Assembly (NCBI RefSeq): GCF_004916905.1
Contig: NZ_SDLV01000047.1
Coordinates: 186,001-250,000 of the forward strand
Direction of reading: 5' to 3'
Source: Chryseobacterium candidae
GTDB lineage: Bacteria; Bacteroidota; Bacteroidia; Flavobacteriales; Weeksellaceae
Length of the DNA stretch: 64,000 nt
Both the position numbers and the translations under genes were made by a program. A model generated the notes under the pieces. It made no database searches. It saw only the letters and a list, made by a program, of their open reading frames with translations, and was not told where the DNA came from. This document shows, in pieces, positions 24,833 through 33,711 of this stretch (its first letter is position 1; every line of letters begins with the position of its first letter).

Positions 24833-26074
24833 TTATCTCATTTTTAGTGTGATCAGACATACAATCGCCAATATTACTCCAATGATGATCATTCGGTTTA
24901 CGATTTTGCTCTCGTGGAAACCTTCTTTCTGATAATGATGGTGTAATGGTGACATTTTGAATAGTCTGTTGTTTTGAGCATATTCCAGCCCGAATTTTCT
25001 TTTTCTGTATTTGAAAACAACTACCTGAAGCATTACAGACAGGTTTTCAATTAAGAAGATTCCGCACAATACAGGAATCAGCAGTTCTTTTCTTAAAATA
25101 ATGGCCAAAACGGCTATCACGCCTCCCAGCATCAGACTTCCGGTATCTCCCATGAAAACCTGCGCGGGATAGGTGTTGTACCAGAAGAATCCGATCACGG
25201 CACCTACCATTGCCACGGCGAAAATGGTGGTTTCCCCCATGTTGGGAAGGAACATGATATTGAGGTAGTCTGCAAAGATGATGTTCCCTGAAAGGTAAGC
25301 GAAAAGAGCCAGTGTAAGTAATATAATGGCACTTGTTCCTGCTGCGAGACCGTCAATTCCATCGGTGATATTAGCTCCGTTTGAAACGGCTGTTACAATG
25401 AAGATCACGATAGGAATAAAGACAATCCATGCCCACTCATGGGCATCTTTATCATTCATCCAAAACAAAATTCCACTATAGTCGAACTCATTATTTTTGG
25501 CAAAAGGAACGGTGGAAACAGTGATTTTTTCTGTAGGCATAAAGTTTTGCTCTACATTATTTCGGTTCACCACCTTGGCATCTGCATATTTTCTTTTAAC
25601 GGTAATATCAGGGTGGAAATACATTGTAATTCCGACAATTAGCCCTAAACCAACCTGTCCTACAATTTTAAATTTACCACTTAAACCGTCTTTGTTTTTT
25701 TTAATTTTCTTTAAGTAATCGTCCAGAAAACCAATAGCACCCATCCAGAACATTGAAACAAGCAACAGAACGATATACACATTGGTAATTCTTGTAAACA
25801 GCAATACCGGAATGATGGTTGCCAGAATAATAATAAGGCCTCCCATGGTAGGGGTTCCCTCTTTTTGTTTCTGCCCGTCCAATCCCAGATCTCGTACCAA
25901 TTCTCCCATTTGTTTTGTTCTCAGGTAATTGATGACTCTTTTTCCGTAGACAAGAGCAATAATCAATGAGAATAATACAGCCATTCCGGCACGAAAAGAA
26001 ATGTATTTCAACATTCCTAATCCCGGAACGTGAATTCCATGGTTGGTTAGATATTCGTATAGATAGTATAGCAT
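24833..26074 (-). CDS. mraY: Phospho-N-acetylmuramoyl-pentapeptide-transferase MraY
   Basis: A 413-residue integral membrane enzyme that makes lipid I from UDP-MurNAc-pentapeptide and undecaprenyl phosphate. Diagnostic segments are [12 protein letters not shown], the aspartates of [38 protein letters not shown], and the His-rich [12 protein letters not shown]. An insertion of about 70 residues after the third helix (about 165-235) is larger than in E. coli and is common in Bacteroidota. ATG 26074 is preferred, as the upstream in-frame codons belong to the junction repeat. Confidence 0.97.
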   Translation of the reverse strand: MLYYLYEYLTNHGIHVPGLGMLKYISFRAGMAVLFSLIIALVYGKRVINYLRTKQMGELVRDLGLDGQKQKEGTPTMGGLIIILATIIPVLLFTRITNVYIVLLLVSMFWMGAIGFLDDYLKKIKKNKDGLSGKFKIVGQVGLGLIVGITMYFHPDITVKRKYADAKVVNRNNVEQNFMPTEKITVSTVPFAKNNEFDYSGILFWMNDKDAHEWAWIVFIPIVIFIVTAVSNGANITDGIDGLAAGTSAIILLTLALFAYLSGNIIFADYLNIMFLPNMGETTIFAVAMVGAVIGFFWYNTYPAQVFMGDTGSLMLGGVIAVLAIILRKELLIPVLCGIFLIENLSVMLQVVVFKYRKRKFGLEYAQNNRLFKMSPLHHHYQKEGFHESKIVNRMIIIGVILAIVCLITLKMR

Positions 26075-26077
26075 AGT

Positions 26078-26151
26078 TTCAATTGTTAATAAATGATAAT
26101 TGATAATTGATGAATGATTGAGCAATTATTCTTTCAGTTATCACTTGTAAT
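26078..26151. repeat. AT-rich intergenic palindrome, ATAATTGATAA type
   Basis: The murE-mraY junction carries AATGATAATTGATAATTGATG on the left facing AGTTATCACTTGTAATTTATT on the right. Same class as 15983-16092 and 30012-30085. Confidence 0.6.
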
Positions 26152-27612
26152 TTATTTGCTCATTAATTTCCAAAGCTCATTAATTACTTCTTTGTCATCA
26201 AAATGATGTTTCACACCATTGATCTCCTGATAGGTTTCGTGGCCTTTGCCGGCAACTAAAACAATATCTTTGGGTTCTGCAAACTTGATGGCCATTTTTA
26301 TGGCTTCTTTTCTGTCCGGAATTGAAGTGTATTTGCTGAAATTCTGAGGTTCAACACCTGCTTCAATTTCTTTGATGATCTGTGCAGGATCTTCTGTTCT
26401 CGGATTGTCTGAAGTGATGATTGCCAGGGTTGATTTTTTAGTGGCAATATTTCCCATTTCAGGTCTTTTTGAGTGATCTCTGTCTCCTCCACAACCGAAT
26501 ACAGTAATTAATCTTTCGTTTTTGGTTCTGATATCGTTAATGCTGTCCAGGATGTTTTCCAAAGCATCCGGAGTGTGTGCATAGTCTACGATAAAGAATA
26601 TTCCGCCATCAGATTTGAAGGTTTCAAATCTTCCGGAAACTCTTTTTAACTGGCTGATAGCCTGAAGAATTTCATCCTGCTGAAAGCCGAGTTCAGCAGC
26701 AATTCCGAAGACAAGCAGTAAATTATATACATTGAATTTCCCGGTAAGGGTCGTCCAGAATTCTTTTCCGTTGAAATTCAACAGCATTCCGTTGAAATCC
26801 ACTTCCAATAATTTCCCGTGATAGTCTGCCATGGTTTTCAAAGCATAAGACTTCTTTTTAGCCTTGGTGTTCTGAAGCATGACGTTACCATTTTTATCAT
26901 CTACATTGGTGATAGCGATGGCGGTATCTTCTAATTGATCGAAGAATCTTTTCTTCGTCTTTAAATATTCTTCGAACGTTTTATGATAATCTAAATGATC
27001 ATGAGTAAGGTTGGTAAAGCCTGCTATTTTGAAGTGTAATCCTTCAATTCTGTTTTGGGCAATTCCGTGGGAGCTTACTTCCATGAAGGCAAATTCACAT
27101 CCTTTTTCTACCGCTTCAGCCAAAATTCTGTTGATGGTAATAACATCCGGAGTGGTGTGGGTAGCCGGAATAACCTCTTCACCAATTCTGATTTCAACAG
27201 TAGAAAGTAAAGCAGCCGGATATCCAAGGTTTTTGAAAATATCAAAAAGAAGTGTGGAAACGGATGTTTTTCCGTTAGTTCCTGTAACTCCTATCAGTTT
27301 TAACTTCTGAGAAGGGTTTCCATAGAAATTAGAAGCAAGGTGGCCTAAGGTTTTAGATGAATCTTTTACCTGAATATACGTTACATTTTCAACCAAAGTT
27401 TCGGGAAATTCTTCGCAAACGATTGCTGCAGCTCCTTTTTCAATAGCAGATGCAATGAATGAGTGACCATCCACCACCGTTCCTCTCATCGCAATGTAAA
27501 GAGCGTTTTCTGTAACCTTTCTGCTGTCGATCACCAATTCAGTAACCTCACGGTTGTTGTCACCGTGGATTTCCATTACTGGGATTCTGTTTACTAATTC
27601 TGTTATAATCAT
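26152..27612 (-). CDS. murE: UDP-MurNAc-tripeptide ligase MurE (meso-DAP type)
   Basis: A 486-residue ligase adding the third residue of the stem peptide. The P-loop is GVTGTNGKTSVSTLL; later blocks are TTPDVITINRIL, MEVSSHGIAQNRI, NLTHDHLDYHKT and DYAHTPDALEN. The substrate-selecting motif is DNPR in ITSDNPRTEDP, which marks meso-diaminopimelate as the added residue. The ATG at 27612 is preferred over a TTG three codons upstream. A small hairpin (27621-27637) lies just before the start. Confidence 0.96.
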   Translation of the reverse strand: MIITELVNRIPVMEIHGDNNREVTELVIDSRKVTENALYIAMRGTVVDGHSFIASAIEKGAAAIVCEEFPETLVENVTYIQVKDSSKTLGHLASNFYGNPSQKLKLIGVTGTNGKTSVSTLLFDIFKNLGYPAALLSTVEIRIGEEVIPATHTTPDVITINRILAEAVEKGCEFAFMEVSSHGIAQNRIEGLHFKIAGFTNLTHDHLDYHKTFEEYLKTKKRFFDQLEDTAIAITNVDDKNGNVMLQNTKAKKKSYALKTMADYHGKLLEVDFNGMLLNFNGKEFWTTLTGKFNVYNLLLVFGIAAELGFQQDEILQAISQLKRVSGRFETFKSDGGIFFIVDYAHTPDALENILDSINDIRTKNERLITVFGCGGDRDHSKRPEMGNIATKKSTLAIITSDNPRTEDPAQIIKEIEAGVEPQNFSKYTSIPDRKEAIKMAIKFAEPKDIVLVAGKGHETYQEINGVKHHFDDKEVINELWKLMSK

Positions 27613-27620
27613 CTTTATCA

Positions 27621-27637
27621 ATAAGGCTTTGCCTTAT
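27621..27637 (-). promoter_or_regulatory. Short perfect hairpin before the murE start
   Basis: ATAAGGC and GCCTTAT pair perfectly around a three-base loop, 8 bp before the murE ATG. There is no T-run after it on the minus strand, so it is more likely to affect translation or mRNA stability than to terminate. Confidence 0.45.
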
Positions 27638-27670
27638 TCTGGTTTAAATGGTCCTTCCGGAACCTTGGTT

Positions 27671-29662
27671 TTAATTTTGCAGAGACAAATAAATTCTCTG
27701 GTTTTTACTGATTGTTGTGCCTTCCAGAGGGAATTGTTCTTTAATTCTTCCTACTCCTTTATAATCGACACGGTAGCCTAAGTTTTCCAGCTGTGGGATT
27801 ACGTTTTTCCCGATTAATCCTACTACATTAGGCATTTGCTTATCATTGACGGCTACTTTAACATTAGGTTCTACCATTTTGCTCAGGTTTACCTTTTTGT
27901 CTACGAGCATTTCTTTTTCAATATTCTGAGGTGTTTTCAGGAATGTTTTTCCTGCAATTTCTTTAAACACCGGTGCTGAAACGGAACCTCCATAAAATCC
28001 TTTTGCGGTATTAGGCTCACTGATCATTACATAGCACGTATATTTTGGGGCATCAGCCGGATAGAATCCTGCAAATGATGCACGGTATTTCATTGGGCCA
28101 GGCAGCCAGTATTCAAATCTTGCAGTACCTGTTTTTCCTGCCATTTTCAGGTTAGGAGTAAAAATACTTCGTCCTGTTCCTTTTTCTACAGCTTTGGTTA
28201 AAGCGCTGGTCATCATTTTAATCGCTTTTTCAGAAGCCATTTTGTTTACCATTACTTCAGGTTTTGCGCTGTACATTACTTTTCCGTCTTTCATGATTTT
28301 ATCAATGAATAAGGGCTTAAGCATTTTACCTCCATTGGCAACTCCGTTGTAGAAAGTTGTCAGCTGCAGCAGGTTGATGTTGGAAGAGTACCCGTAAGAA
28401 ATGGAAGCCAGCGTTGCTGCATTCCATCTTTTATTTTGTGGAGTTACGATCTTCGGTTTTGTGATTCCCGGAAGTTCTATATCCATTTTATCGAATAATT
28501 TCCAACGTTTCAGGTGGTCAAGGAAAATCTGAGGCTTTTCTGCATAATACTTTGTAATCAGTTTTGAAGTTCCTACGTTACTGGACTTTGCCAATACATC
28601 ACTGATATCATATGTTCCTCCTCCGTGGCCGTCAGAGATTCTCTGTTTTGCATATACCCAGACTCCGTTTCCTACGTTTACCGTTGTGTTTTCATCAATG
28701 AATCCGTCGTCCATTGCTGCTAAAAGCGAAATGGTTTTAAAAGTAGATCCAGGTTCGATATTATCTTTCAGCGCATAGTTGTAAGAGTCTTCGTAATCTC
28801 CTGATTCTGTTCTTCTTAAATTGACAAGAGCACGTACTTTTCCGGTTTCAACTTCCATGACAATTACGGTCCCGTGTTTTGCCTCAAAATTAATCAGCTG
28901 TTTCTCAAGAGCGGAGTGCGCAATATCCTGAATTCTAAGGTCTAAAGTGGTATACACATCTTCTCCGTCTACCGGTTCCTGCACCTTCCAGAAGTCGATA
29001 GGCTTCCATTGGGAAGAATTTATTCTTTGCTCCAGTCTTTTTCCGTCTGTTCCGGTTAAATATTTTGAGAATGCACCTTCCAGCCCGGATTTAAGCTCGC
29101 CGTTATCCATACCGATAGTTCCGGCACCGATTTCCGAAGTAGCCAATTCTCTTTTATAGTTTCGGTCAACGATAAATCCTCCTTTATTTTTCCCTTTTTT
29201 GAAGATCGGGAACTTTCGGATTCTGTCGTACTGATCGAAATCAAGACCTTTTACTAAAGTATAATACTGGTTTTTCTTTTTCTTCTGCTCGTCAAACTTC
29301 TGTCTGAATTCTCCTCTTGATTTTCCGAACATTTTGCTCAGAGAATCAGTAAGTGCTCCGATGTTGTTGGAATACACCGTGTCTTTCATTGTTTTGAAGT
29401 CAAGATAGATGTCATATCGCATTACAGTGGTAGCGAGAATTGAGCCGTCGGACGCAAAAAGGTTACCGCGGGCAGCTTTTAAAGTGGCTTCACGATAGTT
29501 TTTATTAATGTAATCATCCTTTATTTCCTGAACATTGGTATTCTGAAGGACTACAATTCTTGCCAGGAACATGACAAACACGCACAAAGCTACCACTGCA
29601 AAGAGGTAGCCCCATCGTAATGTTTTCTTACGTTTATTGTCGTATTCATTTTGCTTTTGCAT
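27671..29662 (-). CDS. ftsI: Division transpeptidase FtsI (class B PBP with PASTA domain)
   Basis: A 663-residue class B penicillin-binding protein that cross-links septal peptidoglycan. A membrane helix lies at about residues 17-37, followed by the PBP dimer domain. The catalytic motifs are Ser306 in GSTFK (SxxK), SSN in AKSSNVGTSK, and KTG in AGKTGTARF. A single PASTA domain closes the protein (MPNVVGLIGKNVIPQLENLG, about 605-660). Its start overlaps the end of ftsL by 17 bp, and murE follows 58 bp later. Confidence 0.96.
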   Translation of the reverse strand: MQKQNEYDNKRKKTLRWGYLFAVVALCVFVMFLARIVVLQNTNVQEIKDDYINKNYREATLKAARGNLFASDGSILATTVMRYDIYLDFKTMKDTVYSNNIGALTDSLSKMFGKSRGEFRQKFDEQKKKKNQYYTLVKGLDFDQYDRIRKFPIFKKGKNKGGFIVDRNYKRELATSEIGAGTIGMDNGELKSGLEGAFSKYLTGTDGKRLEQRINSSQWKPIDFWKVQEPVDGEDVYTTLDLRIQDIAHSALEKQLINFEAKHGTVIVMEVETGKVRALVNLRRTESGDYEDSYNYALKDNIEPGSTFKTISLLAAMDDGFIDENTTVNVGNGVWVYAKQRISDGHGGGTYDISDVLAKSSNVGTSKLITKYYAEKPQIFLDHLKRWKLFDKMDIELPGITKPKIVTPQNKRWNAATLASISYGYSSNINLLQLTTFYNGVANGGKMLKPLFIDKIMKDGKVMYSAKPEVMVNKMASEKAIKMMTSALTKAVEKGTGRSIFTPNLKMAGKTGTARFEYWLPGPMKYRASFAGFYPADAPKYTCYVMISEPNTAKGFYGGSVSAPVFKEIAGKTFLKTPQNIEKEMLVDKKVNLSKMVEPNVKVAVNDKQMPNVVGLIGKNVIPQLENLGYRVDYKGVGRIKEQFPLEGTTISKNQRIYLSLQN

Positions 29663-30011
29663 CTGTACTGTCCAGTTTTATTAGCAATTTGTGAGGATGG
29701 TTTTCCAGGGTCATTAGTGAATCCCGGGCAACCTCTTTCCCCAGCTCTGATTCCATTTTTACTTTGATCAGCTTACTCTGGGCGTAAGCGTTTCGTGATT
29801 TATATTCTTCTGTTTCTTCCTTTAAGGCGTTTACAATTTTTATTTTTTTATTGACGAGATGGTTAGTATAAATCATGGCCATCATCAGAACAAACAACAA
29901 GAGAAAATACTTATAATGTATTTTGATCTCATCACGATTCAGAAAGTTTCCTTTTATAATGTCTATAAAAGTGAGTCTTTTCTGGGGGCGATTTGTTGTT
30001 CTTTTTGCCAA
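29646..30011 (-). CDS. ftsL: FtsL-like cell division protein
   Basis: A 121-residue bitopic membrane protein with one membrane helix at about residues 33-52 (FLLLFVLMMAMIYTNH) and a periplasmic coiled-coil (about 55-100, VNALKEETEEYKSRNAYAQ). Sequence is poorly conserved in FtsL, so the assignment rests on size, topology and the place between rsmH and ftsI, as in other Flavobacteriia. It overlaps ftsI by 17 bp. Confidence 0.85.
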   Translation of the reverse strand: MAKRTTNRPQKRLTFIDIIKGNFLNRDEIKIHYKYFLLLFVLMMAMIYTNHLVNKKIKIVNALKEETEEYKSRNAYAQSKLIKVKMESELGKEVARDSLMTLENHPHKLLIKLDSTDAKAK

Positions 30012-30085
30012 AGTTTTGTTTATAATTGATTAATGATAAATGATGATCGATATTTTAAAATCATTTATCAATTATCTGTTATCAT
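30012..30085. repeat. AT-rich intergenic palindrome, ATAATTGATTAATGAT type
   Basis: AATGATAAATGAT on the left pairs with ATCATTTATCA on the right across a short AT loop, at the rsmH-ftsL junction. Same class as 15983-16092 and 26078-26151. Confidence 0.6.
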
Positions 30086-30979
30086 TTATACTTTAATTCC
30101 TGTTCTCATCTTGGCACTTCTTGCTCTTGAGTTTTCTTCAATTTCCCGGTCATCAGGAATGATTGCTTTACTCTTTATCAATTCAAATGCCTTTTTATAA
30201 TTTCCGTAGATATCTCTTTCCGGTTCTCCTTCAAACATTCCGTTTTTCAGGAATCTTTTTACCAAACGGTCTTCTAAGGAGTGATAAGAAATAACCACTA
30301 ATCTTCCTTCCGGTTTCAATACATTAAAAGCCTGAACCAGCATTTCTTTCAATACTTCAAGTTCCTGGTTGACTTCAATTCTTATCGCCTGAAAAAGCTG
30401 AGCATAGAATTTATTCACCTTGTGGGGCGGAATATAGCTGAACAATTTTTTCAGATCTTCCGTAGTGTCTATACTTTTTGTTTTTCTGTGATGAACAATT
30501 TCTCTCGCCAGCTTTCTTGCTTCTCTTAATTCTCCATAGTGATAGAAAAGATCTGCAAGTTCACTTTCTTCATATTCATTAATCACTCTTTTGGCATCCA
30601 GATTCTGCATTACATTCATTCTCATATCCAAAGGAGCATTGCTTCTTGTGGAGAAACCTCTGTCTGCTTCATCAAACTGGTGGGAAGACACGCCTAAGTC
30701 TGCCAAAACACCATCCACCTGTGAAACTCCATACATCAGCAAAGAGTTTTCCAGAAATCTGAAATTCTGATTCACTAATGTAAACCTTGGGTCATCAATT
30801 GTATTTTTAAGTGCATCCAGGTCCTGATCAAAACTGAACAATCTCCCTTTGTCGGAAAGTCTGCTCAGGATTTCTCTTGAGTGGCCTCCGCCTCCAAAGG
30901 TGCAGTCCACATATATTCCGTCAGGATTCGTCACCAAATCATCAACACTCTGCTTCAACAAAACGGGGTTATGATACAT
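30086..30979 (-). CDS. rsmH: 16S rRNA (cytosine-1402-N4)-methyltransferase RsmH
   Basis: A 297-residue SAM-dependent methyltransferase acting on C1402 of 16S rRNA. Landmarks are the N-terminal MYHNPVLLKQSVDDL, the SAM loop DCTFGGGGHSREIL, DLGVSSHQFDEADRGFS, PLDMRMN, the FAQLFQAIRIEVNQEL-type block, and GRLVVISYHSLEDRLVKRF. It is the second gene of the dcw cluster, 51 bp after mraZ. Confidence 0.97.
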   Translation of the reverse strand: MYHNPVLLKQSVDDLVTNPDGIYVDCTFGGGGHSREILSRLSDKGRLFSFDQDLDALKNTIDDPRFTLVNQNFRFLENSLLMYGVSQVDGVLADLGVSSHQFDEADRGFSTRSNAPLDMRMNVMQNLDAKRVINEYEESELADLFYHYGELREARKLAREIVHHRKTKSIDTTEDLKKLFSYIPPHKVNKFYAQLFQAIRIEVNQELEVLKEMLVQAFNVLKPEGRLVVISYHSLEDRLVKRFLKNGMFEGEPERDIYGNYKKAFELIKSKAIIPDDREIEENSRARSAKMRTGIKV

Positions 30980-31030
30980 GCTTAATTGTGTTTTTTATTT
31001 ACTATATAATCAATTAATAACCTACTCCAG

Positions 31031-31489
31031 TTATTCTTCATCGAAAGAGCCCATTACATCTTCAGCCAGGCTTGCAAAATCAGCTTCGTTGGTAGCAATT
31101 ACCTTCTCATAGGCATCTTTGTCCCAAATCTCAAAGAGCTCTCCTGCACTGGTAATCACAATGTCTTTCTGAAGATTTGCGAAAACCGTAAGGTCTTTAG
31201 AGATCTGTAATCTTCCTGCATTATCCAACTCTACTGTTTTTACTCCTGCTGTAAACATTCGTATGAAATCAGCATTCTTTTTTATGAATCTGTTCAGTTT
31301 ATTAATTTTGCCCATCAGTTTGTCCCATGCATTCATAGGGTAAACTTCCAGGCAGGGTTGGAACACAGATCTTTTGACTACAAACGCCTTATCGTCGAAG
31401 TTTTCCATCTGTTTGATTAAAGATGAAGGAACTTTTAAGCGGCCTTTGTCGTCAATTTTACACTCATATGTCCCAATGAAATTTTTCAT
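31031..31489 (-). CDS. mraZ: Transcriptional regulator MraZ
   Basis: A 152-residue MraZ with two SpoVT/AbrB-like halves: FIGTYECKIDDKGRLKVPSSL (start of half 1) and TVELDNAGRLQISKDL (half 2, about 80-95). MraZ binds direct repeats upstream of its own gene and controls the dcw cluster. The ATG at 31489 is preferred over one 13 codons upstream, as the family starts at about MxxFxGxYxCxID. An MraZ-type operator lies just upstream (31512-31539). Confidence 0.95.
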   Translation of the reverse strand: MKNFIGTYECKIDDKGRLKVPSSLIKQMENFDDKAFVVKRSVFQPCLEVYPMNAWDKLMGKINKLNRFIKKNADFIRMFTAGVKTVELDNAGRLQISKDLTVFANLQKDIVITSAGELFEIWDKDAYEKVIATNEADFASLAEDVMGSFDEE

Positions 31490-31511
31490 TTGGGACAAAT
31501 TTATATAATAA

Positions 31512-31539
31512 TTTCCAAAATTTCCCACTTTTTCCCACT
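31512..31539 (-). promoter_or_regulatory. MraZ operator (three direct repeats, 10-bp period)
   Basis: On the minus strand GTGGGAAAAA, GTGGGAAATT and TTGGAAATTA stand in a row with an exact 10-bp period, 23 to 50 bp before the mraZ ATG. Known MraZ sites are TGGGN direct repeats with 5-bp spacers, i.e. the same 10-bp period. The third repeat is degenerate. Confidence 0.8.
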
Positions 31540-31731
31540 TTTTGACTCAATGTTAATAAGTTTTATTAAAGATTGAATTTCAATAATGTAAAATACTGAT
31601 ATGAAGATACTTGCTAAAAGTCTTATTTAGGCCATAATAAAGAGGTTTTGAAAAAAAAAGTTAAAAAGGAGAATATTATATTATTTTTATCTTAAATTAG
31701 GATAATCAAAATTTTTTTGAGGTTTAATTTG

Positions 31732-31739
31732 TATTTTTG
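31732..31739 (+). promoter_or_regulatory. Probable -7 promoter element of the hydrolase gene
   Basis: TATTTTTG matches TAnnTTTG, 22 bp before the ATG at 31762. A TTG lies only 12 bp upstream, which is shorter than usual. The box argues for the ATG at 31762 rather than in-frame codons upstream. Confidence 0.45.
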
Positions 31740-31761
31740 CAGGGCTTTATTAAGGCGTTTT

Positions 31762-32523
31762 ATGATATTTAGTACAAAAAAAGAAAAGAAATATTCCTAT
31801 GTAGAAGCGGGAGAAGGACATCCATTGGTGCTGTTGCACGGGTTAATGGGTGGTTTGAGTAATTTCGATAAAATGGTAGATTTTTTTTCGGATAGAGGCT
31901 TCAAAGTATATGTTCCTCAGCTGCCGATCTATGATCTGCCGGTACTCAATACCAACCTTACCACTATCGCAAAATATATAATCAAGTTTATAGAAAGTCA
32001 TATTGAGAGACCTGTCTCTATTGTAGGAAACTCAATGGGCGGTCATGTAGGGCTTATTTTAACTTTGGCAAGACCGGATCTGGTAAAGAATCTTGTTCTT
32101 ACAGGAAGTTCCGGGTTGTATGAAAGGACTTTCGGAGACAGCTTTCCGAGAAAGAATGACCGTTCATATATCAGAAAGAAAACGGAAGAAGTTTTCTATG
32201 ATCCAAAGGTAGCAACAGAAGATCTTGTAGATGAAGTTTTTGCAGTGGTGAATGACAGAATGAAAGGAATCAAGACGGTAATGCTGGCGAGAAGTGCCAT
32301 TAAACACAACATGCTGCACGATCTTCCGAAGATTGTGACGCCTACCTGTCTGATCTGGGGTAAACAGGATAATGTGACTCCTCCTGAAGTGGCAGAAGAT
32401 ATGCACAAGTTTATTCCGAATTCCGATTTATTCTGGATTGATAAATGCGGCCATGCAGCCATGATGGAAAAACCGGATGAATTCAATGAAATCCTGTACA
32501 ACTGGATAAAAGATAAAGTTTAA
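31762..32523 (+). CDS. Alpha/beta-fold hydrolase
   Basis: A 253-residue cytoplasmic alpha/beta hydrolase. The oxyanion block is LVLLHGLMGG, the nucleophile elbow is GNSMGGH (Ser at about 102), and the late His is in DKCGHAAMMEKPDEF; the acid is probably in GKQDNVTPP. These complete a Ser-Asp-His triad. The family is broad (esterases, lipases, thioesterases), so substrate is open. A terminator follows, before engB. Confidence 0.9.
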   Translation: MIFSTKKEKKYSYVEAGEGHPLVLLHGLMGGLSNFDKMVDFFSDRGFKVYVPQLPIYDLPVLNTNLTTIAKYIIKFIESHIERPVSIVGNSMGGHVGLILTLARPDLVKNLVLTGSSGLYERTFGDSFPRKNDRSYIRKKTEEVFYDPKVATEDLVDEVFAVVNDRMKGIKTVMLARSAIKHNMLHDLPKIVTPTCLIWGKQDNVTPPEVAEDMHKFIPNSDLFWIDKCGHAAMMEKPDEFNEILYNWIKDKV

Positions 32524-32534
32524 AACATATAAGT

Positions 32535-32570
32535 AACCATTAAGAGCTTTTCTTAATGGTTTATTTTTCT
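32535..32570 (+). terminator. Rho-independent terminator after the hydrolase gene
   Basis: AACCATTAAGA pairs perfectly with TCTTAATGGTT around a 5-base loop, followed by TATTTTTCT. The stem sequence recurs as the arms of the inverted repeat at 62119-62209. Confidence 0.8.
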
Positions 32571-32586
32571 AAAATACATTCAAAAA

Positions 32587-33210
32587 ATGATTATCAAAAC
32601 AGCAGAGTTTGTAAAGAGTAGCGGAAAATGGCAGGAATGCCCGGAACCAAATATTCCCGAATATGCTTTTATCGGAAGATCGAACGTAGGAAAATCATCA
32701 CTGATCAATGCCATGATGAATCATAAAGATCTGGCTAAAACATCACAGACCCCGGGAAAAACCCAGCTGATCAATCATTTTTTAGTGAACGAAAACTGGT
32801 ATCTTACTGATTTACCAGGATATGGCTATGCAAAGGTTTCAAAAGTTCAGCGAAAGGATTTCGAAAAGCTGATTACCAATTATATTCTGAACAGAAGAAA
32901 TCTTGTTAACCTTTTTGTTCTGGTAGATGTGAGACATACTCCGCAGAAAATTGATCTGGAATTCATCCAGTGGTGTGGTGAAAGCGGAATACCGTTTTCC
33001 ATTGTCTTCACAAAGGCAGATAAACTGAAACCGAATGCGGTTATCAAAAACGTTGAAGACTATAAAGCCGAGCTTCATAAAACATGGGAAGATCTTCCCG
33101 AATTGTATATTACCTCAGCAGAAAAGAAGGAGGGAGGCGATAACATTCTTGATTTTATCCAAAAGACCAATGATTTTTTAAAGAATAATAATATAAGCTT
33201 CGATGAGTAG
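32587..33210 (+). CDS. engB: Ribosome biogenesis GTPase EngB (YihA/YsxC)
   Basis: A 207-residue GTPase needed for late assembly of the large ribosomal subunit. The G1 motif is GRSNVGKSSLIN (31-42), G3 is LTDLPGYGYAKV, and G4 is FTKADKLKP. The length and the QTPGKTQLINHF switch region are typical of EngB. Its last 8 bp overlap the start of the acetyltransferase gene, so the two are translationally coupled. Confidence 0.96.
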   Translation: MIIKTAEFVKSSGKWQECPEPNIPEYAFIGRSNVGKSSLINAMMNHKDLAKTSQTPGKTQLINHFLVNENWYLTDLPGYGYAKVSKVQRKDFEKLITNYILNRRNLVNLFVLVDVRHTPQKIDLEFIQWCGESGIPFSIVFTKADKLKPNAVIKNVEDYKAELHKTWEDLPELYITSAEKKEGGDNILDFIQKTNDFLKNNNISFDE

Positions 33211-33655
33211 TAATATGATCTGGAAAATTAAAACATTTGATGAGTTTACGGTTCCGGAATTATATGCAGTACTGAAGGCACGAATTGATGTTTTCGTTAT
33301 TGAGCAGAACTGTCCTTATCCTGATCTGGATAATTATGATCAGAAGGCAGTGCACATCTGGGCTGAAGAGGGCGGGCAGGTTTTAGCCTATTGCCGTGTT
33401 TTTGATAAAGGCATAAAATATGAGGAAACTTCTATCGGCAGAGTTCTGACAACAGAGCATGCGAGAGGTAAAAGCCTGGGAAAGCAATTGATACAATATG
33501 CTGTGGAAACTATAGAAAACCGTTTTCATACTTCTGAAATCAAAATATCTGCACAGGATTATCTTTTAAGATTTTACAGTGGGTTCGGATTTGTAGATAC
33601 AGGGAAGAAATATCTGGAAGATGATATTCCGCATACGGAAATGATAAGAAAATAA
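33203..33655 (+). CDS. ElaA-like GNAT N-acetyltransferase
   Basis: A 150-residue GNAT-fold acetyltransferase of the ElaA type. ElaA landmarks are YAVLKARIDVFVIEQNCPYPDLD near the N-terminus (only part shown in most members), the acetyl-CoA site IGRVLTTEHARGKSLGKQL, and YSGFGFVDTGKKYLEDDIPH near the end. Substrate unknown. It overlaps engB by 8 bp; ATG 33215 is a possible alternative start without overlap. Confidence 0.9.
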   Translation: MSSNMIWKIKTFDEFTVPELYAVLKARIDVFVIEQNCPYPDLDNYDQKAVHIWAEEGGQVLAYCRVFDKGIKYEETSIGRVLTTEHARGKSLGKQLIQYAVETIENRFHTSEIKISAQDYLLRFYSGFGFVDTGKKYLEDDIPHTEMIRK

Positions 33656-33687
33656 AAAAGCGGAGAATAAATTTCTTCGCTTTTTTG
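33654..33687. terminator. Rho-independent terminator (bidirectional)
   Basis: AAAAAAGCG and CGCTTTTTT close a stem of GAGAA/TTCTT-type pairs, with T or A runs on both sides. It separates the plus-strand acetyltransferase from the minus-strand accessory operon. Confidence 0.8.
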
Positions 33688-33711
33688 ATAGTTAATTATA
33701 TTGTGTTTGTT

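Noticed and set aside
31496-31503. TAAATTTG box on the minus strand as the mraZ promoter
   Set aside because: It ends only 6 bp before the mraZ ATG and has no -33 partner, so it is probably chance in AT-rich DNA.
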